A stretch of DNA of 64,000 bases from JAOZHU01 sp964632845 (GTDB taxonomy: Archaea > Thermoproteota > Bathyarchaeia > Bathyarchaeales > Bathycorpusculaceae). Under the pieces are notes generated by a model. It was not told the DNA's origin. It saw only the letters and a list, made by a program, of their open reading frames with translations, and made no database searches. Below are positions 1 to 8,926 of this stretch, piece by piece (within the stretch, counting starts at the first letter, position 1; each line of letters begins with the position of its first letter). A program made the translations under genes and the position numbers. Location: contig CAZWDU010000003.1 of the NCBI GenBank assembly GCA_964632845.1, positions 132,639 to 196,638 of the forward strand, in the 5' to 3' direction.

Positions 1-37
1 GCATAGGCGCGTTTACGCCTAATTTTCTGGTGAACGT

Positions 38-1066
38 ATGCTTGCAGCCGTATACTACAATAACAAAGACGTGAGAATCCAAGAGATGCCTATGCCGGAA
101 ATCGCTGAGGATGAACTGCTGCTTAAGGTCATGGCATGCGGTGTATGCGGCAGTGACGTGATAGAGGGGTATAGGGTTCCGAAAGCGCCGAGAGTTTTAG
201 GTCATGAAGCAACAGGCGTAATAGAGAAGGTTGGCGGAAAAGTTAAGCGGTATCGTGTTGGTGACAGGGTTTTTGTTTCGCATCATGTACCCTGCAACGA
301 GTGCCGCTACTGTGTGAGTGGGCATCATACTGCTTGTGAAACGTTACATACGACAAATTATTATCCAGGTGGTTTTGCGCAGTATATTCGTGTGCCGCGG
401 ATTAATGTTGAGCGTGGCGTGTACAAGCTGCCTGCGGATATGTCTTTTGAGGAAGGCACGTTTATTGAGCCTTTGGCGTGCGCTGTTCGAGGACAAAGGC
501 TTGCAGGAATCCGCGAAGAGGATACGTTGTTGATTATTGGCAGTGGCATTTCAGGGTTGCTTCATGTGCAACTGGCGAAGTTCAAAGGCGTAAAGAGAAT
601 TGTTGCTGCAGATATCAACGCTTACCGTTTGGGTATGGCTGAGAAGTTTGGTGCGCATTACGCGGTAAATGCGAAGGAGAATGTACCGCAAAAGCTGAAA
701 GAGCTTAACGATGGGCGATTAGCTGATAAGGTGATTGTGTGTACTGGGGCAACTCAAGCGGCCTTAGCGGCGTTGGAGTGCGTAGACAAAGGCGGGTTAA
801 TCTTGTTTTTTGCTGTGCCTGATCCTACAGTGAAGCTTCCTGTGCCGATAACGGAGTTTTGGCGGAATGAGGTGACGATGAAAACTTCTTATGGTGCAGC
901 GCCGAACGATTTGGAGGAGTCTTTGGAGATTTTGGCAGGCAAAAACGTGAACGTTAAGGACATGATAACACATAGGCTGGGTTTGCGGCAGGCTGCGGAA
1001 GGCTTCAGGTTGATGGCTGAAGCTGGAGCTTCTTTGAAAGTGATTCTTGAGCCTAATAAGGTTTAA
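38..1066 (+). CDS. zinc-dependent medium-chain alcohol/polyol dehydrogenase
   Basis: This 342-residue protein has the layout of the zinc-dependent MDR dehydrogenases (alcohol, sorbitol and threonine dehydrogenase types), which oxidise a hydroxyl group with NAD(P). C37 in the CGSD motif and H56-E57 in the GHEATG motif are the expected catalytic zinc ligands. C86, C89, C92 and C100 form the structural zinc lobe. A Rossmann GxGxxG motif (GSGISG) lies at residues 168-173. The length is normal for the family. The ATG at 38 follows a GGTGA ribosome-binding sequence. The substrate cannot be told from sequence. It stands alone, with a tRNA gene downstream. Confidence 0.85.
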   Translation: MLAAVYYNNKDVRIQEMPMPEIAEDELLLKVMACGVCGSDVIEGYRVPKAPRVLGHEATGVIEKVGGKVKRYRVGDRVFVSHHVPCNECRYCVSGHHTACETLHTTNYYPGGFAQYIRVPRINVERGVYKLPADMSFEEGTFIEPLACAVRGQRLAGIREEDTLLIIGSGISGLLHVQLAKFKGVKRIVAADINAYRLGMAEKFGAHYAVNAKENVPQKLKELNDGRLADKVIVCTGATQAALAALECVDKGGLILFFAVPDPTVKLPVPITEFWRNEVTMKTSYGAAPNDLEESLEILAGKNVNVKDMITHRLGLRQAAEGFRLMAEAGASLKVILEPNKV

Positions 1067-1135
1067 CTGCAGGGAAGCGAGAAAGAACGAAGCCATCGTT
1101 TGGGTTGCTGTGTTCTCTGCATTTTGGAAGCTATC

Positions 1136-1168
1136 GCGTGGAAAAACTCGTATCCCCTCTTTATATAG
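1136..1168 (+). other. conserved intergenic block, copy 1, upstream of tRNA-Gln
   Basis: This block reads GCGT, GGAAAAACT, a pyrimidine-rich CCCCTCT stretch and then TTATATA. Nearly the same order of words recurs at 34109-34140, upstream of tRNA-Lys. The two copies lie about 140 and 260 bases before their tRNA genes. The end of the block looks like an archaeal TATA box, so it may be the promoter of a short untranslated RNA or of the tRNA precursor. No coding sequence covers it. The function is unknown. Confidence 0.4.
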
Positions 1169-1305
1169 GCTGGCATTAGTTGCTCTGGAAAGGCTATAGC
1201 CGCTTATATAAAAGGCTGAAGCTATACCTTGCAGACAGTTCGACACTGCGGAAGGCAACGTTAAGGTTATTACGCAGAAGTTTCAAGAATTAGCGGTGTA
1301 TTAGA

Positions 1306-1378
1306 AGCCCGGTGGTGTAGTGGCCAAGCATAGGGGCCTCTGGAGCCCTCGACGAGAGTTCGAATCTCTCCCGGGCTA
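1306..1378 (+). tRNA. tRNA-Gln (CUG anticodon)
   Basis: A full cloverleaf can be folded. The acceptor stem is AGCCCGG with CCGGGCT, and the D arm closes with GTG/CAT. The anticodon stem is GGGGC/GCCCT, with a G·U closing pair, around the loop CTCTGGA, which gives anticodon CTG. The T arm is GAGAG-TTCGAAT-CTCTC. The discriminator base is A1378, and CCA follows directly at 1379-1381, so the 3' CCA may be genome-encoded. No intron is visible. Confidence 0.93.
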
Positions 1379-1432
1379 CCAATATGCTTTTTTATTGTGG
1401 CGCAGTTGCTGTAGATTAAGTGAAGTGTGTTT

Positions 1433-1549
1433 ATGGCGGATTTGAAGGGCTGCCCATTCGGGCAAGACATAACCAACGACTGCAAAAACTGCGACTACGG
1501 CGACACAAACCATTTTGACGCAGCAACTGGCAAGTGCGTTAAACGCTGA
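1433..1549 (+). CDS. 38-residue cysteine-containing microprotein
   Basis: A short frame from ATG 1433 to TGA 1549 encodes 38 residues with cysteines at positions 7, 17, 20 and 35. The CKNC pair and flanking cysteines would suit a single metal-binding knuckle. It begins 52 bases after tRNA-Gln and runs in the same direction. The residue content is protein-like and acidic to neutral. I do not recognise a family. It could be a chance frame, but the spaced cysteines argue for a real small zinc protein. Confidence 0.45.
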   Translation: MADLKGCPFGQDITNDCKNCDYGDTNHFDAATGKCVKR

Positions 1550-1630
1550 CCAAATGTGAACGAAAGCGCCCTTTCTGTTGCCCCTTTTTGTTTCAGCTAA
1601 TGTTGTTTTGTTCAGAATTTTCAAACCGCA

Positions 1631-1640
1631 ATATTAATAA
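1631..1640 (+). promoter_or_regulatory. putative TATA box of the psmB-aCPSF1 unit
   Basis: The AT-rich word ATATTAATAA follows a purine/C-rich ACCGCA that could serve as a BRE. It lies about 80 bases before the psmB start, so the transcript would have a leader. An AGGGAG ribosome-binding sequence lies just before the ATG. This is inferred from archaeal promoter rules only. Confidence 0.35.
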
Positions 1641-1721
1641 ACTCCACAGAGCGAATACATGGTGCTACTTCCTAGCGATGGACTTCTCACCGAATCCAAG
1701 TTTTAGGGAGACAGAATTAAA

Positions 1722-2360
1722 ATGGCACAGAATAATGCAATTAATCAGCTAGTACTCAAAGGAACAACAACAATAGGTGTCGTATGCAAAAACGGCGTCA
1801 TACTAGCCTCAGACACACGCGTAACCATGGGCTTCTACGTGGCACATAAATTCGGGAAAAAAGTCTACAAGATAGATGACCACTTAGGCATGACCATAGC
1901 GGGAACAGTTGCCGACGCACAACGCGTAGTCGACATCCTCACCGCCAACGCGCAACTCTACAAAATCAACATGAACAGGCCTATGCCCGTGAAATCCGCG
2001 GCAAGACTCATCGCTAACCTCCTGTTTTCCAACAGGTACGTACCGTTAGCAACCCAAGTCCTCATAGGCGGTGTAGACGAAACAGGTCCTCACGTGTTCA
2101 ATTTAGACCCATTCGGAAGCTTAAACGAAGAGAAATCCGTTGCCACAGGTTCAGGCTCACCCATAGCGTACGGCGTACTTGAAGACAAGTACCAAGAAGG
2201 CATGCTTGTCGAGGAGTTACTGCCGATTGTTATTAGAGCGGTTAACGCGGCTATGAAGCGCGACGTTGCAAGCGGAAACAACTACAACGTCACGGTTATT
2301 GATTCGGCTGGCTACCGCGAATTAACCGCTGATGAGAAGAGCCAACTTCTGGCGCGATAA
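1722..2360 (+). CDS. psmB: 20S proteasome beta subunit
   Basis: This is the catalytic subunit of the archaeal 20S proteasome, an N-terminal threonine protease. The propeptide is 14 residues long and ends in Gly, so processing exposes T15 in a TTTIG motif. The other active-site residues sit at the expected spacing from T15: D31 (mature D17) and K47 (mature K33). The length of 212 residues is typical. The next gene, aCPSF1, starts 15 bases downstream and is probably co-transcribed. This links protein and RNA turnover in one unit. Confidence 0.95.
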   Translation: MAQNNAINQLVLKGTTTIGVVCKNGVILASDTRVTMGFYVAHKFGKKVYKIDDHLGMTIAGTVADAQRVVDILTANAQLYKINMNRPMPVKSAARLIANLLFSNRYVPLATQVLIGGVDETGPHVFNLDPFGSLNEEKSVATGSGSPIAYGVLEDKYQEGMLVEELLPIVIRAVNAAMKRDVASGNNYNVTVIDSAGYRELTADEKSQLLAR

Positions 2361-2375
2361 AGGGAAGTAAAAATC

Positions 2376-4295
2376 GTGGCGCGTAATTCAGACAAAGACA
2401 AAATAGAAATAAGCCAATATATACTCCAGCACGTTCCGATAGAAGCGGAAGTAACCCGCATCGAATATGAAGGCCCCATGCTTTCTGTCTACGCTAAAAA
2501 ACCTGAAGTTCTAGTTGACCAAAGCAGCATAGTGGCGGAAATCGTAGGCGTAATCCGCAAACGCATAGTCATACGCCCCGACCCCTCAGTCAGGCTTCAA
2601 GAGACAGAAGCAGAAAAAATCACGCGTGAACTTATATCGCCAGAAGCAGAGATAACGGACATAAATTTTGACCCCAGCCTCGGCGAAATAATAATCGAAA
2701 CCAAAAAACCCGGCTTAGCTATCGGCAGAAACGGCACAGTTTTGCAGGAAATCATAAAGAAAACCAAGTGGCGCCCTCACGTCCTGAGAAGCCCACCACT
2801 GCGTTCAAAAATGGTCACGCACATGCGGCATTATCTTCATTCAGAAAGCAAAGAACGCGAAAGGATACTGCGCACGATAGGTGAAAGGATTTTCAGACCA
2901 AAAACCTACGAGGTCGGCGACGTACGCATGACCGTGCTTGGAGGCGCCCAAGAAGTAGGCCGCTCCGCGTTCCTAATCAAAACACGCGAAAGCAGCGTAT
3001 TATTAGACTGCGGCATCAACCCTGGCTCACAGAGAGCATTTGAAACTTTCCCACGGTTCGATTCCCCCGAGTTCCAAATAGACTCGTTGGACGCGGTAGT
3101 CATAAGCCACGCGCATCTTGACCACTGCGGCTTAGTGCCCTTCCTCTACAAGTACGGGTATGACGGACCTGTTTACTGTTCAGCACCTACTTCAAATTTA
3201 ATGACACTACTTCAGTTGGACTACTTGGACGTGGCAAGCAAGCAGGGAGCAACACCCCACTATGACCAGAAAGACGTCCGCGAATGCGTCTTGCACACTA
3301 TTCCCTTACGGTTCGGCGTAGTGACCGATATTGCACCAGACATTCGGTTAACCCTGCATAACTCGGGGCACATACTAGGCGCTGCCATGTCACATTTGCA
3401 TATAGGCGAAGGCATGCACAACATAGTTTACACGGGAGACTACAAGTTTTCCAGAACCATGCTGCTGGAAGCTGCTGCAGCAGAGTTCCCAAGGGTTGAA
3501 ACCGTGATCACCGAAAGCACCTATGGCGGAGCAGACGATATCATGCCTTCCAGAGTTGAAGCGGAGGAACGGTTAACCCAAGTCATAAATTCAACTTTAG
3601 AGCGAAAGGGCAAAGTGCTTATCCCAGTGCCAGCGGTAGGCAGAGCGCAGGAAATCATGCTCATCATCGACGGCTACATGAAACGCGGAATGATGAAAGA
3701 GGCACCCGTGTTCATTGAAGGCATGATTTCAGAGGCAACAGCCATTCACACCGCGTATCCCGAGTATTTGGGCAGAGAAGTTCGCCACAGCATCCTCCAC
3801 GAAGAGGTTAACCCGTTCCAGTCAGACTACTTCACAATCGTGGAGCACCCCAGCGTACGGCAGAGCATAATCGAGGGAGAACCATGCATCGTTCTGGCAA
3901 CTTCCGGCATGCTTGAAGGCGGACCTGTAATAGAATATTTCAAGAGTTGGGCTGACAACGAGAAAAACACAATAATTTTCGTCAGCTACCAAATTGAAGG
4001 AACCATGGGCAAACGCGTGCAGAAAGGCATAAACGAAGTTACAATGCTGGACACAGAAGGCAAAATGGCAGTAGTGCAGGTCAAACTGCAAGTGGAATCC
4101 ATCGAAGGTTTCTCAGGGCACTCAGACAGGCGGCAACTAGTCAGCTATTTGACGCATCTTAAACCCACGCCTGAAAGAATCTTCGTATGCCATGGAGAAA
4201 AATCGAAAATCGCGAACCTAGCTAACTTCGTAGATAAAAAAGCAGGCATCAACACTATTGTTCCGGGAATTCTAGAGACGTTTAGGCTGCTGTAG
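2376..4295 (+). CDS. aCPSF1/FttA-type beta-CASP ribonuclease with KH domains
   Basis: This 639-residue protein has an N-terminal KH region (GRNGT-type loop near residues 110-125), a metallo-beta-lactamase core and a beta-CASP insertion. The metal motif is H245-A-H247-L-D249-H250, and a C-terminal SGHSD motif supplies more ligands. In archaea this family (aCPSF1/FttA) cleaves nascent RNA and drives transcription termination. The start is GTG at 2376. It follows psmB by 15 bases. Its last 14 bases overlap the end of the convergent sepF gene. Confidence 0.95.
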   Translation: MARNSDKDKIEISQYILQHVPIEAEVTRIEYEGPMLSVYAKKPEVLVDQSSIVAEIVGVIRKRIVIRPDPSVRLQETEAEKITRELISPEAEITDINFDPSLGEIIIETKKPGLAIGRNGTVLQEIIKKTKWRPHVLRSPPLRSKMVTHMRHYLHSESKERERILRTIGERIFRPKTYEVGDVRMTVLGGAQEVGRSAFLIKTRESSVLLDCGINPGSQRAFETFPRFDSPEFQIDSLDAVVISHAHLDHCGLVPFLYKYGYDGPVYCSAPTSNLMTLLQLDYLDVASKQGATPHYDQKDVRECVLHTIPLRFGVVTDIAPDIRLTLHNSGHILGAAMSHLHIGEGMHNIVYTGDYKFSRTMLLEAAAAEFPRVETVITESTYGGADDIMPSRVEAEERLTQVINSTLERKGKVLIPVPAVGRAQEIMLIIDGYMKRGMMKEAPVFIEGMISEATAIHTAYPEYLGREVRHSILHEEVNPFQSDYFTIVEHPSVRQSIIEGEPCIVLATSGMLEGGPVIEYFKSWADNEKNTIIFVSYQIEGTMGKRVQKGINEVTMLDTEGKMAVVQVKLQVESIEGFSGHSDRRQLVSYLTHLKPTPERIFVCHGEKSKIANLANFVDKKAGINTIVPGILETFRLL

Positions 4296-4653
4296 GCAAA
4301 GGCTCGTTTGAAACAGGCGTTTTTTCTCGCCAAATTCGTATGTTCGGAGGACAGATTACCACTCGTTCTTCACCTAGGCGGGCGATATCTCCGCTGATGG
4401 ATTCAGCGAACTCGTACAACTCGTTTACCGCGTGTTTTACGTCCTCAATGCTTTTGCTCGCGAGCGGCGTTATACGCAGAATTAGGATGTTGCCGTTTTT
4501 CACTTCTTGCTTTATAGCTTCTAAATCTGATAAGTCGCGGAGCGGCATAGCCTTCAGGTAAGTTTTGCTTGTCGTTTCCTTTTCCTCAGGAGAAGGCGCT
4601 ACTGTGTTTTCGTTTCCTTTCCTCGTTTTGCGGAACACTCCAAGAGTCGGCAA
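4282..4653 (-). CDS. sepF: SepF-like cell-division protein
   Basis: The 123-residue protein has a charged, flexible N-terminus (residues 1-30) followed by the SepF fold: a YLKAMPL strand, the NGNILIL core, a helix rich in acidic residues, and the GDIARLGEERVVICPP segment. SepF is the membrane anchor of FtsZ in archaea that divide with FtsZ. No ftsZ lies in this window. The gene converges on aCPSF1 and the two reading frames overlap by 14 bases at their 3' ends. Confidence 0.85.
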   Translation of the reverse strand: MPTLGVFRKTRKGNENTVAPSPEEKETTSKTYLKAMPLRDLSDLEAIKQEVKNGNILILRITPLASKSIEDVKHAVNELYEFAESISGDIARLGEERVVICPPNIRIWREKTPVSNEPLPTAA

Positions 4654-4828
4654 GTTTCTCCTCTCGTCTTATCTATGTAGTATGTTTCAGCAGTTAAGCG
4701 TTTCCCAATTTCAAGTCCCAATTCTATTAGCTAATATGAATTAAATTAGTAAATAGCTTATGAATCGGTGATATTTATTGTAACCGCACGCTCTTTCTCG
4801 ACGGAATAGCGTTGCTAAACAAAAGAAA

Positions 4829-5332
4829 CTAATCGGCAAGCACTTTGGCAAAATTCCAAATCTTATCGCTAACAAAATGCAGCGTCTTAACAACTGCGCC
4901 TTTCTTGATGGCTCTCGCAGTTTGCGAATCGTAGAGGCTTGTGCCTAAAGCCAACGCTTTTCCATGCGTTTCATCAACAACAACTACCAAGTCGCCATTG
5001 CCGAATTCTCCCTCAATCCGCCGAATACCCGGAGCCATCACATCAGCACCTTTGCATACGTAAGGAACCGCGCCCATGTCCACCACGACTTTAGGTGCGT
5101 GTGCAGAAAATTCCCTGAAGAACAGCGTCGGCAAAACAGTTTCTTCAACTTTAAAAAACAAAGGTTTGCCGTTAACAAGAATCAGTTGACCGAAATCTGC
5201 TTCAACGCTTTCAACGTTTGCTTTTGAACCCAGAATGTCTTCTACATTGATTGTTAGCTTTTCGGAAACCTTACTTAAGAGCAGTTTTCCTTCTTTAAGT
5301 TTCAACGAGTATCTTCTGTGCTTGTGAGACAT
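4829..5332 (-). CDS. PUA-domain RNA-binding protein (MCT-1/Tma20-like)
   Basis: This 167-residue protein has an N-terminal domain of about 75 residues and a C-terminal PUA domain (from about residue 80: VVVDMGAVPYVCKGADVMAPGI and onward, ending near residue 160). The order matches the archaeal DUF1947-PUA family related to MCT-1/Tma20, which binds ribosomal or tRNA substrates. The precise partner is not known from sequence. It is a single-gene unit between sepF and the divergent LSm gene. Confidence 0.8.
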   Translation of the reverse strand: MSHKHRRYSLKLKEGKLLLSKVSEKLTINVEDILGSKANVESVEADFGQLILVNGKPLFFKVEETVLPTLFFREFSAHAPKVVVDMGAVPYVCKGADVMAPGIRRIEGEFGNGDLVVVVDETHGKALALGTSLYDSQTARAIKKGAVVKTLHFVSDKIWNFAKVLAD

Positions 5333-5506
5333 AGCACAACTCTCAAGTGTTAATGTCTATACAATCGACAACAATGAAGCAATATTTACTTTTCCATCGC
5401 CCTTGGTGAGTTATGAATGAAAACAAGCAAATACTTTTTTGCAATGCAATAGAGACTGCGCCATTCAGGCTTTAACAGCAAGCGAAAATACGTATTGCTT
5501 AGATAG

Positions 5507-5514
5507 GTTTAAAT
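5507..5514 (+). promoter_or_regulatory. putative TATA box of the LSm-L37e unit
   Basis: GTTTAAAT lies 49 bases before the LSm start codon, with a second AT-rich word (AGTTTAAGTATA) at 5521-5532. Either could act as the TATA element. The call is by position and composition only. Confidence 0.35.
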
Positions 5515-5562
5515 GGGATAAGTTTAAGTATAGAGGAGCATAAGGCATACGAGGGTTCAATA

Positions 5563-5790
5563 ATGAGCGAAATGACAACCGAAATTCTTGAACAGAACCT
5601 AGGCAAAATCGTACTCGTGAGACTAAAAGGCGGAAAGAGCTTGCGAGGAAGGCTAAAGGGCTTCGACCAGCACCTGAACCTTGTTCTGGAAGAAACAGAA
5701 GACACCACAAACGTTGAGAACATGCGGAAACTAGGCTTGATTATCGTCCGTGGAGACAACGTAATTCTTATTTCGCCACCGCCTAGGTGA
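5563..5790 (+). CDS. LSm/Sm-like archaeal RNA-binding protein
   Basis: The 75-residue protein shows both Sm motifs: the Sm1 strand pattern (IVLVRLKGGKSLRGRLKGFDQHLNLVL, with the FDxHxN signature) and Sm2 (GLIIVRGDNVILI). Archaeal LSm proteins form heptameric rings that bind U-rich RNA. The frame ends at 5790 and the L37e start follows 6 bases later, so the two are an operon. This LSm-L37e pairing is common in archaea. Confidence 0.95.
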   Translation: MSEMTTEILEQNLGKIVLVRLKGGKSLRGRLKGFDQHLNLVLEETEDTTNVENMRKLGLIIVRGDNVILISPPPR

Positions 5791-5796
5791 CAATTC

Positions 5797-5985
5797 TTGG
5801 GAAAAGGGACACCATCATTCGGCAAGCACCAAGGCAAAACCGTTCACATTCATTGCAGGAGATGCGGAAGACGCGCATATCACGTCCGCAAGAAAAGATG
5901 CGCGGCGTGCGGCTATGGAGAAACCGCAACCATCAGAAATTACAGTTGGCAAAGAAAGACCCTTCAAAGAGCAAGAGTCGTTTAG
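5797..5985 (+). CDS. rpl37e: ribosomal protein L37e
   Basis: The 62-residue basic protein has the L37e zinc ribbon (CRRCGRRAYH and later CAACGYG) after the GTPSFGKHQGK start, all diagnostic of the family. It is a component of the large ribosomal subunit. The start codon is TTG at 5797. No other start gives the conserved MGKGTPSFG beginning. It is the second gene of the LSm operon. Confidence 0.95.
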   Translation: MGKGTPSFGKHQGKTVHIHCRRCGRRAYHVRKKRCAACGYGETATIRNYSWQRKTLQRARVV

Positions 5986-6229
5986 ACGCCAACTCGCCTG
6001 ATTAGTTTTCTAAATCTTCGTTTCTTGATGTCAATAAATATATTTTAAGTCAGAGACATTCTGACGTTAAAACCGATTCCAACTCTGGAACAAGCAGTAT
6101 TGCCGTCGTGATTGCGATTAAAAAGTCAGAATCAAACAAAACCACCTGTACTAGGGTGTATTCTCTTAAGACAGGCGTAACAAACGTTAGCAGCAACGGC
6201 GTTATAATTAAACGAGAGAAAAAGTGGTT

Positions 6230-6841
6230 TTAGTCTGTTGGACTGTAATAGCCTTTATCGACCTTGACGAAGATCAATGGTCCTTTGCTTTGAGCCATGT
6301 CCCGTGCTCGCCTCAAAGCGTTATTTACGGTGAATAGGACGCGTTCTTTGTCTTTGAGGTATTGAGTTCGTTTTCCACCTAACTCCATTTTCAACAGGTT
6401 TTCTGAGAGAATTTCAGTACCGCAGATTTCTCCGTTCTTAACGAGGGTCGCCGCTACAATTTCCCGCAGTTCTTGTTTGCACTCAATTTTTTGCCACAAT
6501 GGTTCAGCGTTGGTAATTGTTTTCGAGGCTTTAGCCCATTTGTTGGCGTTTTGGTCGCCTATAAGGAGCTTAACGCGCTCTTTCCATTTTTTAAGCCACA
6601 TGCCAGTCCAAACAGCTAGAAACTCTTCCAATTCCTCAGGGTTTTCCTTGAAAAGCTGCTCCAACCGCTCTACCAGTTCACATTGGTTTGCTGTGCTCCC
6701 AATAAGGTTCCAGTGGTACTTAAGATAATTCGTGATGTCTTCGCACGCTACCTGAAGGATTTTGTGGTCAGAACCTGTTATGTCAAGGTTCGAGTCTGCA
6801 TCTTGAAGCTTTTCCATTAACATTACTTCTAGGAAGTTCAT
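6230..6841 (-). CDS. hypothetical protein, 203 residues
   Basis: I do not recognise a family. The protein is soluble, mixed alpha/beta and rather charged. The middle (residues 70-110) is rich in Trp and Lys (WTGMWLKKWKERVK). The C-terminal third has a possible DNA-binding-like helix pair (LGGKRTQYLKDKERVLFTVNNALRRA). There is no signal peptide or membrane segment. The start could also be Met7 or Met9. It is alone between L37e and a HAD hydrolase that runs the same way. Confidence 0.65.
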   Translation of the reverse strand: MNFLEVMLMEKLQDADSNLDITGSDHKILQVACEDITNYLKYHWNLIGSTANQCELVERLEQLFKENPEELEEFLAVWTGMWLKKWKERVKLLIGDQNANKWAKASKTITNAEPLWQKIECKQELREIVAATLVKNGEICGTEILSENLLKMELGGKRTQYLKDKERVLFTVNNALRRARDMAQSKGPLIFVKVDKGYYSPTD

Positions 6842-6969
6842 TCAATCTCCGCTCTGAAGCCTTCTCCACTTCACTTACTGTTATGGAAGGTTTATTAAAC
6901 TTACTTTTAGTGTGCCTTTATAATTGGTTTAGGCAAGTTTCAGCAATATTCCGTTACTGGGAATATGAT

Positions 6970-7626
6970 TTAGCTGATGCAGTTCGGAAGGTGAGTAACA
7001 TTTTCTAAAATTAAGTCGGGATTTAACTTGGCAAGTTCAGGTTTTGTGTAAAGACCTGAAAGGACGGCTACGGTTTTGGCGCCTGCCGCTTTGCCTGCGG
7101 TGATATCGATAACGCTGTCGCCTACAATGAGGCACTCAGCAATTTGTACATCTATGACCTTAAGCGCCTTTATGAAGGCTTCAGGCGAAGGCTTCGGTTT
7201 GTACGTGTCCTGCGTGGTTGCAATGTGACTGAAGTATTGTGCCAAACCAAATTGCTGCAGTTCCTTCGCGACGGTACCGTTGGGGACATTGCGCATTGTG
7301 ACTAGCGCGAGCTTGGCTTTTTGTTGAAGAACTTCAAGGGTAGCGTGAATGTTGGATATGGGTTTAGTCTTAACCTTTGTGATGGCGTAAAAACTTTTTA
7401 GGTATGCGTCGAGAAAGCGTGGTGTGTTGGTGTGTGTAAGGTCGTCTATTGGCAGTCTCTGCTCTAACCGTTTTGGAATTGTCAACGCTGTTTGTAGTGT
7501 GGGTTGTTCTAAACCTATTGCTTGAAAGGCAATTTGTGCCGCTTCTACATAAGCGTCTCGTGAGTCTACTATGGTGCCATCTAAATCAAAGAGAATGGCT
7601 TTGGCGTTCAGTTTCGCTGTACTCAT
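6970..7626 (-). CDS. HAD-superfamily hydrolase (phosphoglycolate phosphatase-like)
   Basis: The 218-residue protein shows HAD motif I, FDLDGTIVDS, with the nucleophile D14 and acid D16. Motif II lies in the segment VTMRN, a Lys before PSPEAF acts as motif III, and GDSVIDITAGKAAGAKT is motif IV. A helical cap (about residues 25-85) fits the phosphoglycolate phosphatase type. It removes phosphate from a small substrate that cannot be named from sequence. Confidence 0.85.
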   Translation of the reverse strand: MSTAKLNAKAILFDLDGTIVDSRDAYVEAAQIAFQAIGLEQPTLQTALTIPKRLEQRLPIDDLTHTNTPRFLDAYLKSFYAITKVKTKPISNIHATLEVLQQKAKLALVTMRNVPNGTVAKELQQFGLAQYFSHIATTQDTYKPKPSPEAFIKALKVIDVQIAECLIVGDSVIDITAGKAAGAKTVAVLSGLYTKPELAKLNPDLILENVTHLPNCIS

Positions 7627-7931
7627 GTCGGGTATTTCCGTATTTGGCTTTGTTAAGGTGTTTTTTCTTTCTTTAAACTTTTTTGCTTCATCCTTGAAAA
7701 TACTGATGAAATTCGCGTTATCTTCAACAAAACTCGAACTAAGCTAGAATTGTTTCACGCGTATCCCGTTTACACCATGCTTAGCTGCTTCAGCCAAGCT
7801 TCAATAATCTTTTACAAGAACATGTTTAATCTTGATGAGCGAATGGGAAATTTCTATTCGAAAACAATGGAAAATTATTTATCTACCATCATAAGAAACC
7901 ATGTACACGGAGTATTACGGAGGAAAATTAG
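7627..7931 (+). other. 305-base intergenic region with promoter of the zinc-ribbon gene
   Basis: This stretch lies between divergent genes. It holds an AT-rich word (ATTATTTAT near 7873) that could be a TATA box, and a GGAGG ribosome-binding sequence at about 7919 just before the ATG at 7932. A long plus-strand frame crosses it in a different phase from the zinc-ribbon gene and looks like a shadow. I see no other gene. Confidence 0.4.
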
Positions 7932-8102
7932 ATGTCTAAATGTCCAAAATGTGGAACAGACGTTTCAAAGCCAAAGAAAGCTTGGAAAATGGCTGGACGC
8001 CCAGACAAAATGGGAAAACGCATGCAACTGGAAATCGGGCTTTTTGAATGCCCCAAATGCAAAGCTACTTTCCGCGAAGTGCTGAGCAAAAAGAAAATCT
8101 AA
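7932..8102 (+). CDS. 56-residue zinc-ribbon protein
   Basis: The frame from ATG 7932 to TAA 8102 encodes 56 residues with CPKCG near the N-terminus and CPKC at residues 40-43, a classic two-knuckle zinc ribbon. The sequence between is very basic (KPKKAWKMAGRPDKMGKRM), which suggests nucleic-acid binding. A strong GGAGG lies 8-12 bases before the ATG. This small basic zinc-ribbon type is common in archaea with no fixed function. Start and stop are clear. Confidence 0.8.
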   Translation: MSKCPKCGTDVSKPKKAWKMAGRPDKMGKRMQLEIGLFECPKCKATFREVLSKKKI

Positions 8103-8255
8103 GCAAGCACATAATGACCTTAATCAACGCTAAAGCTAACAGTCACGATTATCCTTTCATCTCCTCATTTTTCCTTTTTTTGAAAACGGTAAGTTTTAAA
8201 ACATAGACTGCTTAATGAACAGGAATACCTTCGCAAGTCAACAGAAGGCAACAAT

Positions 8256-8921
8256 TTGACGGCGACTTTCAAAAAACTTTGGAAAAATGAATACATTCAG
8301 ACCGCCCTAATCATCGGCGTAATCGTGTTAATAGTCCTTGGGTTCTGGTTCAGCATACAATCAGTGTTGGGCACACAATACCCCGCGTTGGCAGTGATAA
8401 CGGGCAGCATGTGTATTCCACAAGACGCACAATGCGACGGCCAAAGTCATCCTTTCGCACGAACACTGCACATCGGAGACCTAATAATCATTCAAGGCGT
8501 GAATCCAGAAGACCTCAACGCAGATTATCCGAACAGCGACATAATTGTTTTTCACAAGCCAACAGATCCTGATGATCTTATTGTGCATAGAATAGCAGCT
8601 AAAGGTGTAGGTGAAGATGGCATAATATATTTCTACACAAAAGGGGATGGAAACCCCACCAATAAATGGCCCGATCCAATTCAGCCTGCGGAGTATGATT
8701 CGTGGGGAAAAGTTCCCGAGAATTTGGTTGTTGGCAAAGTCATCATGCGCATTCCGTGGGTGGGGCACATCATCCTTTTCATGCACAATTCGGTGGGCTT
8801 GCCCATAGTCATAGCACTCATGGTTATATTATTATTAATAGAATTTGTTCTGCCCCTGTTTAGAAAAAAAGCGCCAGTCGCTGAATCTGAACCACTGAAA
8901 GAACCACAACAGCAAGCATAG
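8256..8921 (+). CDS. archaeal signal peptidase I (SipW/Sec11 type)
   Basis: The 221-residue protein has an N-terminal membrane helix (residues 15-35), the catalytic serine S51 in ITGSM, and H111 in the VHRI motif. This is the Ser/His pattern of archaeal and ER-type (S26B) signal peptidases. A second hydrophobic helix lies near residues 180-203, followed by a charged tail. The start is TTG at 8256. It would cleave signal peptides at the outer face of the membrane. A TTTTAAAA promoter word precedes it. Confidence 0.85.
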   Translation: MTATFKKLWKNEYIQTALIIGVIVLIVLGFWFSIQSVLGTQYPALAVITGSMCIPQDAQCDGQSHPFARTLHIGDLIIIQGVNPEDLNADYPNSDIIVFHKPTDPDDLIVHRIAAKGVGEDGIIYFYTKGDGNPTNKWPDPIQPAEYDSWGKVPENLVVGKVIMRIPWVGHIILFMHNSVGLPIVIALMVILLLIEFVLPLFRKKAPVAESEPLKEPQQQA

Positions 8922-8926
8922 ATGTA

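Noticed and set aside
6108..6233. 41-codon plus-strand frame from GTG 6108
   Set aside because: It has no family motif, no ribosome-binding site, and its end overlaps the convergent gene. It looks like chance.
7750..8085. 111-codon frame over the zinc-ribbon gene
   Set aside because: It lies in another phase from a convincing zinc-ribbon gene with a GGAGG site, so it is a shadow.
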